A stretch of 64,000 nucleotides of DNA from CAUPWF01 sp964369775 (GTDB lineage Bacteria; Bacillota; Clostridia; Lachnospirales; Lachnospiraceae): positions 3,155 through 67,154 of the forward strand of contig CAYJHQ010000013.1 in NCBI GenBank assembly GCA_964369775.1, given 5' to 3'. The notes below the pieces were generated by a model, which was given only the letters and a program-made list of their open reading frames with translations, was not told where the DNA came from and did not search any database. Of the stretch, positions 24,444 to 32,563 are shown in pieces. The first letter of the stretch is position 1. The number at the start of each line of letters is the position of its first letter. The position numbers and the translations under genes were made by a program.

Positions 24444-25514
24444 TTATAATAACTTAAGAATCGCATCTACAGTATTTTTAACCAAATCCATTCTTGCATT
24501 CTCACCCATATGGCCAATGCGAAGTAATTGGTTCTCGAAAGCACCAAATGATCCAGTAAGTAGCAAGTTGTGCTCAGTCTTTAGTTTTTCGAGGACTTCT
24601 TTTACAGAAATAGTATCAGGCACTTCGATACAAGTGACAGTGTTAGAAAATCCAGAGTTTTGATACAGTTTAATGTTGTTAGCTGTTAGTGTTGTGCGAA
24701 CATACTCAGCAATTTCTGCATGGCGCTCTAAAATATTTTCCTCCTCTTTTATGTTGTCTAAAGCAGCTCGAAGACCATAAATATCACTGATTGGCATGGT
24801 GTAAGGGAACCATTTGTTCTCGTACCAGTTATCAAATATTAAAAGGTTTGTATAAAAGCCTCGAATCTTATGTGCTCTATTTCGCATACTATGGTATGCG
24901 GCAGAACTAATTGTAACAGTAGTTAGTCCAGGTGGTGCACTAATTGCTTTTTGTGATCCCCCGCAAAGAATATCAATTTGATAATCATCTACACGAACAT
25001 CTTCACCAAACATGCCGGAAACAGAATCTACGACTGTTAAGATACCGTATTTTTTTAATAATGGACAAAGAATGGAAATATCATTTAGCATACCACTTGG
25101 AGTATCACAGTGTACGATTGTTGCATACTTGAAATTGTGATCCTTTTCCAAAAAGGATTCTAGGTCTGTGGGATTAATCGTCTCTCGATAATCAGCTGTA
25201 TAAAGATGTGGCTCGCCGTCATAAAGTGCTACAAAGTCGGCGAATCCTTTTCCGTATACACCATTATCTAGTACAAGGACACGATCACCAGGTTCAGTTA
25301 GTGATGCACAAGCAGCTTCCAATCCAAGAATTCCTTCACCACTTAGGATTAAAGTATCATTTTTTGTGTGGAGAAGAGTGCTCATCAGTTGTGCAGTTTC
25401 TTTATAATACTCATAAAAATCGAGGTCGATATCTGGATTGGTGCAAGCTAAACTTCTTGCATTTCGTACGTTTTCAGCCACTTGAGTTGGGCCAGGCGTC
25501 ATTAATTGATACAT
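24444..25514 (-). CDS. Class V aminotransferase (alanine-glyoxylate/serine-pyruvate type)
   Basis: A 356-residue PLP enzyme. MTPGPTQVAENV is the family start, VVDSVSGMFGEDV carries the cofactor aspartate, and GGSQKAISAPPG contains the PLP lysine K189. The C-terminal RIGHMGENA is also typical. Family members use alanine, serine, glyoxylate, ureidoglycine or phosphonates, and the donor here cannot be set. It starts 12 bases after the ECF transporter gene on the same strand with AAAGGAGA upstream, so the two form an operon. The pairing suggests that the transporter brings in this enzyme's substrate or a cofactor precursor. Confidence 0.82.
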   Translation of the reverse strand: MYQLMTPGPTQVAENVRNARSLACTNPDIDLDFYEYYKETAQLMSTLLHTKNDTLILSGEGILGLEAACASLTEPGDRVLVLDNGVYGKGFADFVALYDGEPHLYTADYRETINPTDLESFLEKDHNFKYATIVHCDTPSGMLNDISILCPLLKKYGILTVVDSVSGMFGEDVRVDDYQIDILCGGSQKAISAPPGLTTVTISSAAYHSMRNRAHKIRGFYTNLLIFDNWYENKWFPYTMPISDIYGLRAALDNIKEEENILERHAEIAEYVRTTLTANNIKLYQNSGFSNTVTCIEVPDTISVKEVLEKLKTEHNLLLTGSFGAFENQLLRIGHMGENARMDLVKNTVDAILKLL

Positions 25515-25526
25515 AGCAAATCTCCT

Positions 25527-26045
25527 TTATGAATGATTTGGTAAAAATGCACGGAAGTGCTTAACGGAAGCAGCAAGTGGAAGTACGATTAAGATTGCTG
25601 TACCGACTTGAATGATGTTTCCCGGGATAGAACCAAAAGGTACAAGCCAATTTCCGTATAATATAACTTCGGCAAAATAATAGCCGACTAATTTGATAGC
25701 AAGTGCTACAAGCATAGATAGAATCATGCGATATTTAAAAGAAGTCTTATTAGAGATGTGACCTACTGAATATCCCATTAATCCAACGATGATAAGTGTA
25801 AATGGAGCCCAGATTGTCCAACCTGATAAAAGATCGAATAAAGCCATTCCGATCCCGCCGGCAATAGCGCCTGTTCGTGAACCGAAAGTGATTGCAATAA
25901 AAAATAGTGGAACATTTCCTAGGTGAATCAGGCCACCATTTCCCATAAATGGAATTTTGATATTGATAAATGCAGTAGCTACATATACGATAGCGATTGC
26001 TAATGCATTAATCGTAAGAGTTTTCGCTGTTGAATTTGTATTCAT
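25527..26045 (-). CDS. ECF transporter substrate-binding (S) component
   Basis: A 172-residue membrane protein with about six helices. The N terminus LTINALAIAIVYVATAFINIKIPF contains the AxxxA-type helix with which S components contact the T component. A loop with GNGGLIHLGNVPLFF and the RTGAIAGGIGMALFDLLSG segment are typical of ECF S proteins. It needs a shared EcfA/A'/T module encoded elsewhere. The vitamin or metabolite is not identifiable by eye, and no riboswitch is evident upstream. It is first in the operon with the aminotransferase, with AAGGAAGGAAAA before the start. Confidence 0.8.
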   Translation of the reverse strand: MNTNSTAKTLTINALAIAIVYVATAFINIKIPFMGNGGLIHLGNVPLFFIAITFGSRTGAIAGGIGMALFDLLSGWTIWAPFTLIIVGLMGYSVGHISNKTSFKYRMILSMLVALAIKLVGYYFAEVILYGNWLVPFGSIPGNIIQVGTAILIVLPLAASVKHFRAFLPNHS

Positions 26046-26070
26046 TCGTATTTTCCTTCCTTTTCAAAAG

Positions 26071-26099
26071 ATGATAATATCATACTTGATTCATATGAA
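26071..26099. promoter_or_regulatory. Two palindromes upstream of the ECF operon
   Basis: ATGATAATATCAT (26071-26083) and TTCATATGAA (26090-26099) lie 25-55 bases before the ECF gene start. The first overlaps a TATTAT -10-like box on the minus strand. They are possible repressor sites, but AT-rich. Confidence 0.35.
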
Positions 26100-26139
26100 C
26101 ATTGCAAGTAAATAGGAAAGAAAAAAAAGGAGAGGCAAA

Positions 26140-26160
26140 ATGCACAAAGCAAATAAGTGA
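26140..26160 (+). CDS. Six-codon open frame with a strong ribosome site
   Basis: ATG at 26140 to TGA at 26158-26160 would encode MHKANK, with AAGGAGAGGC just before it. It lies between the ECF operon and the lacI gene, upstream of the lacI promoter. It may be a leader peptide, a gene remnant or chance; no attenuator hairpin is linked to it. Confidence 0.2.
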   Translation: MHKANK

Positions 26161-26242
26161 AAAATGTACAAAAATCCTAAAAAGATTTAACATTTTTTGA
26201 AAATAGGGGAATGTTAGACAATAAAAATGTACAAAAATACTA
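26160..26242 (+). repeat. 20-base direct repeat upstream of lacI-type gene
   Basis: AAAAATGTACAAAAATCCTA (26160-26179) recurs at 26223-26242 with one changed base, 63 bases apart (about six helical turns). The surrounding ~300 bases between the ECF gene and the LacI gene hold no other clear gene. Confidence 0.5.
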
Positions 26243-26278
26243 CAGATGGACGAAAAAAAGCAAGTCTATTGATTAATA

Positions 26279-26308
26279 TAGACAGAGAAATGAATAGTGT
26301 GATATACT
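26279..26308 (+). promoter_or_regulatory. Promoter of the LacI-family gene
   Basis: TAGACA (26279-26284), 18-base spacer, TATACT (26303-26308). Confidence 0.5.
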
Positions 26309-26320
26309 TCAGTGTAAAAA

Positions 26321-26334
26321 TTAACACGCGTTTA
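26321..26334. promoter_or_regulatory. LacI-type operator in its own leader
   Basis: TTAACACGCGTTTA matches the palindromic site upstream of the symporter gene at 11 of 14 positions. It lies just after the expected transcription start, so it should give autorepression. Confidence 0.55.
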
Positions 26335-26348
26335 GGAAGGTGGAAGAC

Positions 26349-27356
26349 ATGAATACAGCAGAAATAGCTAAACTTGCGAATGTGTCTCGAAGTACCGTTT
26401 CAAGAGTGTTGAACAATTACAGTAACGTGCCGTTAGAGACAAAGCAGAAAGTAGAGGCAGTGATTGCGGAATACGGTTACACGCCAAATCACTTTGCGAG
26501 AAGTCTAGCGGGAGCACCCTCTAATATAATTGGGTTCTTTATTGCGGATATCAATGATGCGAGTAGTTCGAAGAAATGGGTAGGAATAAATTCTCCGTAT
26601 AACATGGAACTTTTATCAAATACCATAAGTGCATTAAAAGAGAGAGGATATACGACTCTAGTTAATATCATAACAGATCCAAAAGAGTTCCAGTCATTGA
26701 CAGACATGTTTGAATCTAGAATGATATATGGTGGCATCTTTGTAGGATTTCCTTATAAGACAACCGAGATAACTAAGATTTCAAAGAAGTATAATGCAGT
26801 GTTTATCGATCAATTTGCAGAAGAAGATGACAAAAAAAACTGTCTTAAAATCGTGAACTGCGACAATGTTGCAGGTGGTTATGAGGCTACGAAGTATTTA
26901 ATAGACTGTGGTCATACAGATATCTTGCATGTAGAAGGTGATGATAGACTGTCATCTATCGAAAGAAAAAAAGGCTACCTAAAGGCGATGAGTGAATATG
27001 GAGGTTTAGAAACTCATATTATTTCGGGAATGTACCGAGAAGATATTGCGTATGAGAAAATGAAAGAATACCTTGATAAGCAGAAGCCAACAGCTATATT
27101 TGCATCAAATGATATTATGGCGTTAGGGGTTATAAGAGCAGTTGAAGAGGCTGGATATCAAGTTCCTTCAGAAATTTCAGTGGTTGGATTTGATAATTTA
27201 AAAGTAGCGACCTGGTTGAATTTGAATCTAACAACTTTTGAGGTTTCGCTAAAAGACGTTACAGATTCTTGTTTGAATCTTTTGTTTGAAGAAGAGACGG
27301 AACATATTTTGCACAAGCCTATATTAATTGAAAAGTCTACCGTAAAACGAGGCTAG
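26349..27356 (+). CDS. LacI-family regulator of the galactoside operon
   Basis: A 335-residue repressor. The helix-turn-helix NTAEIAKLANVSRSTVSRVLNNYSNV begins at residue 2, followed by the hinge YGYTPNHFARSLAG. A periplasmic-binding-protein-like effector domain then has IFASNDIMALGVIRAVEEAGY and ISVVGFDNL. I chose the ATG at 26349 after GGAAGGTGG; an upstream in-frame GTG at 26340 overlaps the ribosome site. It is followed by a symporter and a GH36 alpha-galactosidase, and matching operators lie before itself and before the symporter. An alpha-galactoside or galactose is the likely inducer. Confidence 0.9.
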   Translation: MNTAEIAKLANVSRSTVSRVLNNYSNVPLETKQKVEAVIAEYGYTPNHFARSLAGAPSNIIGFFIADINDASSSKKWVGINSPYNMELLSNTISALKERGYTTLVNIITDPKEFQSLTDMFESRMIYGGIFVGFPYKTTEITKISKKYNAVFIDQFAEEDDKKNCLKIVNCDNVAGGYEATKYLIDCGHTDILHVEGDDRLSSIERKKGYLKAMSEYGGLETHIISGMYREDIAYEKMKEYLDKQKPTAIFASNDIMALGVIRAVEEAGYQVPSEISVVGFDNLKVATWLNLNLTTFEVSLKDVTDSCLNLLFEEETEHILHKPILIEKSTVKRG

Positions 27357-27373
27357 ACTTTTTTTAAAACAAT

Positions 27374-27391
27374 CATAAACGCGCGTTTATG
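27374..27391. promoter_or_regulatory. Perfect 18-base LacI-family operator
   Basis: CATAAACGCGCGTTTATG is a perfect palindrome with the CG-centred form of LacI-family sites. It lies between the regulator gene and the symporter gene, over a weak TAGACT...TAAACG promoter. Confidence 0.75.
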
Positions 27392-27411
27392 AAAAGAAAA
27401 GGAGAAAGAAA

Positions 27412-29106
27412 ATGGCAACAATTATTATTTCATTTATTTTATTTTCAGCGGCAGTAGGTTTAATTACATTTTTAAAGACAAAGAACGATACCTTGACTAC
27501 TAGTGATGGGTATTTTCTAGGGGGAAGAAGTTTGACAGGAGGAGTCATTGCAGGATCTCTTTTATTGACAAATCTAAGTGCGGCGAGTTTTGTTGGAATG
27601 TCAGGGCAAGCTTATTCACAAAATATGGCAGTTATGGGATGGGAAGTGGGCTCAGGTATCACTTTAATTATCGTAGCATTATTTCTAGTACCTCGTTACT
27701 TGAAGCAAGGTATTACAACAATTCCTGATTTTATAGAATCGAGATTTGATGGTGGTGTGAGAAAATTCATCACAATCTTATTCTTGGTTAGTTATATTGT
27801 TAACCTATTGCCGATTACATTGTATTCAGGTGCGATAGCGATGGGACAAATATTTGATATCTCAGGAATCTTTGGAATCACTTATGTACAATCAGTGTGG
27901 TTAATGGTATGGGTAATCGGAATTATCGGAGCAATTTATGCAATATTTGGTGGATTAAAAGCAGTTGCAATTTCTGACTCTATCAACGGAGTTGCATTAG
28001 TAATTGGAGGTCTTTTAGTTCCGGTATTTGCACTTTTCGTATTAGGTGATGGAAATGTTGGAAATGGATTTGACACGTTTTTAAATAGCACACCAGAAAA
28101 ATTTGATGCAATCGGTTCTAATGATAGTTATTTACCAATCTCAACAATGTTTACAGGATTACTTCTTGTAAATTTATATTACTGGGGAACAGATCAATCA
28201 ATCATTCAACGTGCTCTTGGAGCAAAGAACTTAAAGGAAGCTCAGCGTGGAGTAATTTTTGCAGGATTATTAAAGGTTTTAACACCACTTATGGTTATTA
28301 TTCCAGGAATTATGGCTTTCCAAATTCTTGGTGGTGGAATCGAAAATATGGATACAGTTTATCCACAACTAGTAAGCGAAGTATTGCCAGGACCACTTGT
28401 AGGACTATTTGCAGCAGCCTTAATGGGAGCAATTTTAAGTACATTCAACAGTGTACTTAACTCAGCATCTACATTATTTGCATTAAACGTATACAAGCCG
28501 GCTATGAAGGGGAAAGTTGCAGATGAGAAGTTAATCAAGGTTGGAAAGTTATTTGCACTTGTAGTAGCTGTTATTTCAATGTTTGTTGCGCCATTAATTT
28601 TAAATGCACCTTCAGGATTATTTGACTATCTACAGACAATTAACGGATTCTTTAATGTGCCAATCTTTACAATTATTTTCATGGGATATATGACAAAGAA
28701 AGTCCCACCAATTGCAGCGAAAGTAGCGATTACATTCTTCGTATCAATCTATGCGATTACTCAACTTATTTGGGATACAGGATTGCACTACCTACACATC
28801 TCTGCTATACTGTTCGCACTGTCTTGTTTAATTATGTACGTGATTGGAAAAGTAAAGCCAATGGAACAAGATTACGTAATGCCGGTAGCTAACGTAGTTG
28901 AAATGAAGCCTTGGAAACACAGATATACATTTAGTGGATTCGTAATCTTCATTATGCTTAGTATGTATGTAGTATTTTCACAAATAGGATTAGCAAGAGC
29001 AGAAGGTATCGGAGTAGATACAATTGTTGTACTAGGAGTTATCGGAGCCGTTTGTGCTGTTGTTTCTATAACGGTAGATAAAATGGCGAAGAAGAAAGAG
29101 AAGTAG
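27412..29106 (+). CDS. Sodium:solute symporter (SSS family)
   Basis: A 564-residue transporter with about 14 membrane helices. The motif FLGGRSLTGGVIAGSLLLTNLSAASFVGMSGQAY in the first helices and the long YWGTDQSIIQRALGAKNLKEAQRG segment are typical of SGLT-like symporters. It probably imports galactose, melibiose or a related galactoside with Na+, judged from the GH36 enzyme encoded 17 bases downstream and the LacI regulator upstream. AAAGGAGAAAG precedes the start. Substrate specificity within the family cannot be read from sequence alone. Confidence 0.88.
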   Translation: MATIIISFILFSAAVGLITFLKTKNDTLTTSDGYFLGGRSLTGGVIAGSLLLTNLSAASFVGMSGQAYSQNMAVMGWEVGSGITLIIVALFLVPRYLKQGITTIPDFIESRFDGGVRKFITILFLVSYIVNLLPITLYSGAIAMGQIFDISGIFGITYVQSVWLMVWVIGIIGAIYAIFGGLKAVAISDSINGVALVIGGLLVPVFALFVLGDGNVGNGFDTFLNSTPEKFDAIGSNDSYLPISTMFTGLLLVNLYYWGTDQSIIQRALGAKNLKEAQRGVIFAGLLKVLTPLMVIIPGIMAFQILGGGIENMDTVYPQLVSEVLPGPLVGLFAAALMGAILSTFNSVLNSASTLFALNVYKPAMKGKVADEKLIKVGKLFALVVAVISMFVAPLILNAPSGLFDYLQTINGFFNVPIFTIIFMGYMTKKVPPIAAKVAITFFVSIYAITQLIWDTGLHYLHISAILFALSCLIMYVIGKVKPMEQDYVMPVANVVEMKPWKHRYTFSGFVIFIMLSMYVVFSQIGLARAEGIGVDTIVVLGVIGAVCAVVSITVDKMAKKKEK

Positions 29107-29123
29107 AATTAAGAGGGAGAAAG

Positions 29124-31337
29124 ATGATACAGTTTAGTAATAATACATTTCATATATCTAACGACAAAATTAGTTACATATTTAGAGTGATGAGAAATAA
29201 GCAACTTGGGCAGTTATACTATGGAAAAAAGATTCGTCACAAAGAAAATTTTGACCATTTGTTAGTGGAACGTGGTGTGATTTTGGCGCCTTGCACATTT
29301 GAGGGAGATTTAGACTTCTCCCTTGAAGTGTTAAAACAAGAGTATCCAGCGTATGGAACGGGAGATTATAGAGATCCAGCATATCAACTTACATCAGAAA
29401 ACGGAAGTAGAATTACAAATTTTGAGTATAAAAATCATGAGATTATAAAGGGAAAGAAGACTTTAAGTGGATTGCCACAGACTTACGGGGATAATGTAGA
29501 GACATTAGAAGTCGTGATGTACGATGAAGTGATTCAGGTTGAGATGATCTTGAAATATCATATATTTGATGATTTTTCAGGGATTGTTCGATCTGTAGAA
29601 TTCAAAAATTTAGCAGAAAATAAAGTGAAAATTAATCGCGCAATGTCTTTAAGCTTGGATTTGAACGACTATAATTATGAGATGATGACATTAGACGGAG
29701 CATGGTCAAGAGAACGACATATTTCCACTAGGAAGCTAGAGAGAGGAGTACAGTCTATTGCTAGTAGCCGTGGAGCAAGTAGTGCGATGCACAATCCATT
29801 TATGGCACTGAAAAGACCAAATACTACAGAAAATTCAGGAGAAGTTTATGGCTTAACACTAATTTATAGCGGAAACTTCTTAGCACAAGCAGAGGTGGAT
29901 GCGTTTGATGTAACACGAGCGATGATAGGGATTAATCCATTTGAGTTTGAGTGGTCATTAGGAAAGGGAGAGTCGTTCCAAAGTCCAGAGGCAGTTATGG
30001 TGTACTCTGATCAAGGATTAAACGGAATGAGTCAAAACTTCCATGAATTATTTAGAAACAACTTAGTTAGAGGTAAATATAAAAATAAGACTCGCCCAAT
30101 TTTAATCAACAACTGGGAAGCCACCTATTTTAATTTTACTGAAGAAAGCATCCTAGAAATAGCTACTAAAGCAAAAGAACTTGGAATTGAACTTTTTGTA
30201 TTAGATGATGGTTGGTTCGGAAAACGCGACAATGATACGACTTCATTAGGTGATTGGACAGTTTATCTAGAAAAATTGCCAAATGGTGTTGAAGGATTAG
30301 CCAAGAAAATTAACGACTTAGGAATGGAGTTCGGTCTTTGGTTTGAGCCTGAAATGGTAAATGAAATTAGTGAACTATATAAAACGCATCCTGATTATGT
30401 AATAAAGACGCCAAATAGAAAGATGTCATATGGAAGAAATCAGTTCGTCTTAGATTTTAGTAGACCTGAAGTTGTAGAATACATTTTTGATAAAATGTGC
30501 GAAACAATTGATAAAGCAAATATTTCTTATATCAAATGGGATATGAATAGAAACATAACAGAGAGCTACAGCTTAAGTCTAGAACCAGAAAGACAAAAAG
30601 AATTTTTCCATCGTTATATCTTGGGAGTATATGCACTATACGAAAAACTAATCGAAAGATTTCCAAATATTCTATTTGAATCTTGCGCGTCAGGCGGGGC
30701 TAGATTTGATGCAGGAATGCTGTATTATGCGCCGCAAGCTTGGGCCAGTGATGACACCGATGCGATTGAGAGGTTACATATTCAATATGGAACTTCTATG
30801 GTATATCCAATTTCTTCTATTGGCAGTCACGTGGCAGCAGTACCAAATCATCAAGTGATTAGAAAAACTAGCTTAGATACGAGAGCTAATGTCGCTTATT
30901 TTGGAACATTTGGTTATGAGCTGAATGTAAACGAAATCAGAAATGTAGAAGCTGCAAACATTAAAGAACAGATCAATTTCTTTAAAAAATATAGAGAAGT
31001 CATCCAACTAGGAGATTTTTATCGCCTACAAAAAGGTAATTATTACAGCTGGATGGTAGTCTCAAAAGATAAAAAAACAGCTATTCTAGGGTATTATAAG
31101 ATACTGGCAGTACCAAACCCATCATTAAAGAAGATAAATCTAGTAGGGCTAGAAGAGGACTTTGAGTACGAATGCAACGGAAGGACATATTTTGGAGATG
31201 AGCTTATGAATGCAGGACTGTTTCTAGAGACGGAGTTCACAGGATTAATTCAAAATGAATTGTTTACAGGGAAATATACAGCGGGAACAGATAAAGGTGA
31301 TTTTACGTCACAAGTGTATGTGTTCGAAGCAAAGTAA
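29124..31337 (+). CDS. Alpha-galactosidase, GH36
   Basis: A 737-residue enzyme that releases galactose from raffinose, melibiose and galactomannan fragments. An N-terminal beta-sandwich precedes the barrel. LFVLDDGWFGKR is the GH36 substrate motif, nucleophile D473 lies in YIKWDMNRN, and acid/base D543 lies in ASDDTDAIERL. The 70-residue spacing between them matches characterised GH36 enzymes. No signal peptide is visible, so hydrolysis is cytoplasmic after uptake by the adjacent symporter. GAGGGAGAAAG precedes the ATG. Downstream nucleotidyltransferase and GalE genes could handle the galactose. Confidence 0.93.
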   Translation: MIQFSNNTFHISNDKISYIFRVMRNKQLGQLYYGKKIRHKENFDHLLVERGVILAPCTFEGDLDFSLEVLKQEYPAYGTGDYRDPAYQLTSENGSRITNFEYKNHEIIKGKKTLSGLPQTYGDNVETLEVVMYDEVIQVEMILKYHIFDDFSGIVRSVEFKNLAENKVKINRAMSLSLDLNDYNYEMMTLDGAWSRERHISTRKLERGVQSIASSRGASSAMHNPFMALKRPNTTENSGEVYGLTLIYSGNFLAQAEVDAFDVTRAMIGINPFEFEWSLGKGESFQSPEAVMVYSDQGLNGMSQNFHELFRNNLVRGKYKNKTRPILINNWEATYFNFTEESILEIATKAKELGIELFVLDDGWFGKRDNDTTSLGDWTVYLEKLPNGVEGLAKKINDLGMEFGLWFEPEMVNEISELYKTHPDYVIKTPNRKMSYGRNQFVLDFSRPEVVEYIFDKMCETIDKANISYIKWDMNRNITESYSLSLEPERQKEFFHRYILGVYALYEKLIERFPNILFESCASGGARFDAGMLYYAPQAWASDDTDAIERLHIQYGTSMVYPISSIGSHVAAVPNHQVIRKTSLDTRANVAYFGTFGYELNVNEIRNVEAANIKEQINFFKKYREVIQLGDFYRLQKGNYYSWMVVSKDKKTAILGYYKILAVPNPSLKKINLVGLEEDFEYECNGRTYFGDELMNAGLFLETEFTGLIQNELFTGKYTAGTDKGDFTSQVYVFEAK

Positions 31338-31339
31338 GA

Positions 31340-31361
31340 AAGCGTCGAGAGGCGCTTTTTT
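31340..31361 (+). terminator. Terminator after the alpha-galactosidase gene
   Basis: AAGCGTC (31340-31346) pairs with GGCGCTT (31351-31357) around GAGA, and a T run follows. It ends the lacI-symporter-galactosidase unit. Confidence 0.8.
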
Positions 31362-31612
31362 GCTTTGAGGTCTATTTCGCTATTGCGTAGCTACATCCTC
31401 AATCAAGGCAGAGCGCCTTATGCTAGCTAAGAAGTTCGATTTTTTACGAGCAAGCTCGACAAATCTCTCTTTTACCTAGCGCAAGGCTGAACTGGGTAGT
31501 GAGAATGTTGCAAGTGTTGGTAGGAAAGTTGCAATCTTTGGATATTACTTGATATCTTTGTCGATTTCTTTTACAATGAGTTTGGTGAAAAAATAATTAT
31601 TGATAATTATGC
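31362..31612. other. Structured non-coding stretch, possibly a repeat element
   Basis: About 250 bases with no credible gene but many short hairpins: AAGGC/GCCTT near 31403-31421, CGAGC AA GCTCG near 31450, GTAGCTAC and GCTAGC palindromes, and a TACCTAG/CTGGGTA arm pair near 31473-31499. The composition is more GC-rich than the AT-rich leader that follows. It does not match a riboswitch I recognise. It may be a dispersed repeat or an RNA leader of the nucleotidyltransferase gene. Confidence 0.35.
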
Positions 31613-31628
31613 GAGGAGGAAGTATTTG

Positions 31629-32561
31629 ATGGTAAAACCAGTATTAGTGATTATGGCGGCAGGTATGGGGAGTCGTTATGGTGGATTGAAGCAGATTGAC
31701 CCAATTGACGATAAAGGGCAAATTATTATGGACTTTTCAATCTTTGATGCAAAGGAAGCAGGATTTGAAAAGGTTGTATTTATTATAAAGAAAGAGAATT
31801 TAAGCTTATTTAGAGAGTGTGTAGGAGATAAAGTGAGTAAGCACATGAAAGTTACTTATGTATTTCAAGAGACAGCAGATTTACCAAAAGGATATGAAGT
31901 GCCAGCAGATAGAGTGAAGCCATGGGGAACCGGGCAGGCTGTATTAAGCTGTAGAGATGCCGTTAAAGGACCATTTGCAGTTATTAACGCAGATGATTAT
32001 TACGGGAAGGAAGCTTTCCAATTAATATATAACTATCTTTTGGAAAATGAAGATGATGATAAATACCGCTATACTATGGTTGGATATCAGTTGAAAAACA
32101 CTGTGACTGAAAATGGTCATGTAGCGCGAGGAGTATGTGAGATTGATAGCAAGGGTAAATTGTTAGAAGTAAATGAACGCGTTAGAATAGAGAAGCATGC
32201 AGCAGGAATTGAATACTCTGAGGATGATGGAACAAGTTGGACTTCACTGGATGATGATGCAGTTGTGTCGATGAACATGTGGGGATTTAGCAGAAGCATG
32301 ATTGATGAATTAGAGGAGAGATTCCCTGCCTTTTTAGATGTAGCAATAAAAGAGAACCCTTTGAAGGCAGAGTTTTTCTTACCTTCTGTGATTACAGAGT
32401 TACTTCAAGAAGGAAAAGCGGAAGTTGAAGTGCTGACGTCGAAAGATAAGTGGCACGGAGTGACCTATAAGGAAGATAAGCCTATAGTTGTAGCAGCACT
32501 ACAAAAGATGAAAGATGACGGGAAATACCCAGATATTTTATACAAAGCAGAGGAGGAATAA
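31629..32561 (+). CDS. Sugar-phosphate nucleotidyltransferase
   Basis: A 310-residue NTP-transferase. LVIMAAGMGSRYGGLKQIDP is the nucleotide-binding signature at the N terminus, INADDYYG holds the metal-binding Asp, and WGTGQAVLSC is the substrate-side motif. The family couples NTP and a sugar-1-phosphate. The gene overlaps galE closely (two bases between stop and ATG), so a UDP-galactose or UDP-glucose role is plausible. No galK or galT is present here. The ATG at 31629 is preferred over the TTG at 31626, with GAGGAGGAAG upstream. Confidence 0.78.
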   Translation: MVKPVLVIMAAGMGSRYGGLKQIDPIDDKGQIIMDFSIFDAKEAGFEKVVFIIKKENLSLFRECVGDKVSKHMKVTYVFQETADLPKGYEVPADRVKPWGTGQAVLSCRDAVKGPFAVINADDYYGKEAFQLIYNYLLENEDDDKYRYTMVGYQLKNTVTENGHVARGVCEIDSKGKLLEVNERVRIEKHAAGIEYSEDDGTSWTSLDDDAVVSMNMWGFSRSMIDELEERFPAFLDVAIKENPLKAEFFLPSVITELLQEGKAEVEVLTSKDKWHGVTYKEDKPIVVAALQKMKDDGKYPDILYKAEEE

Positions 32562-32563
32562 GA

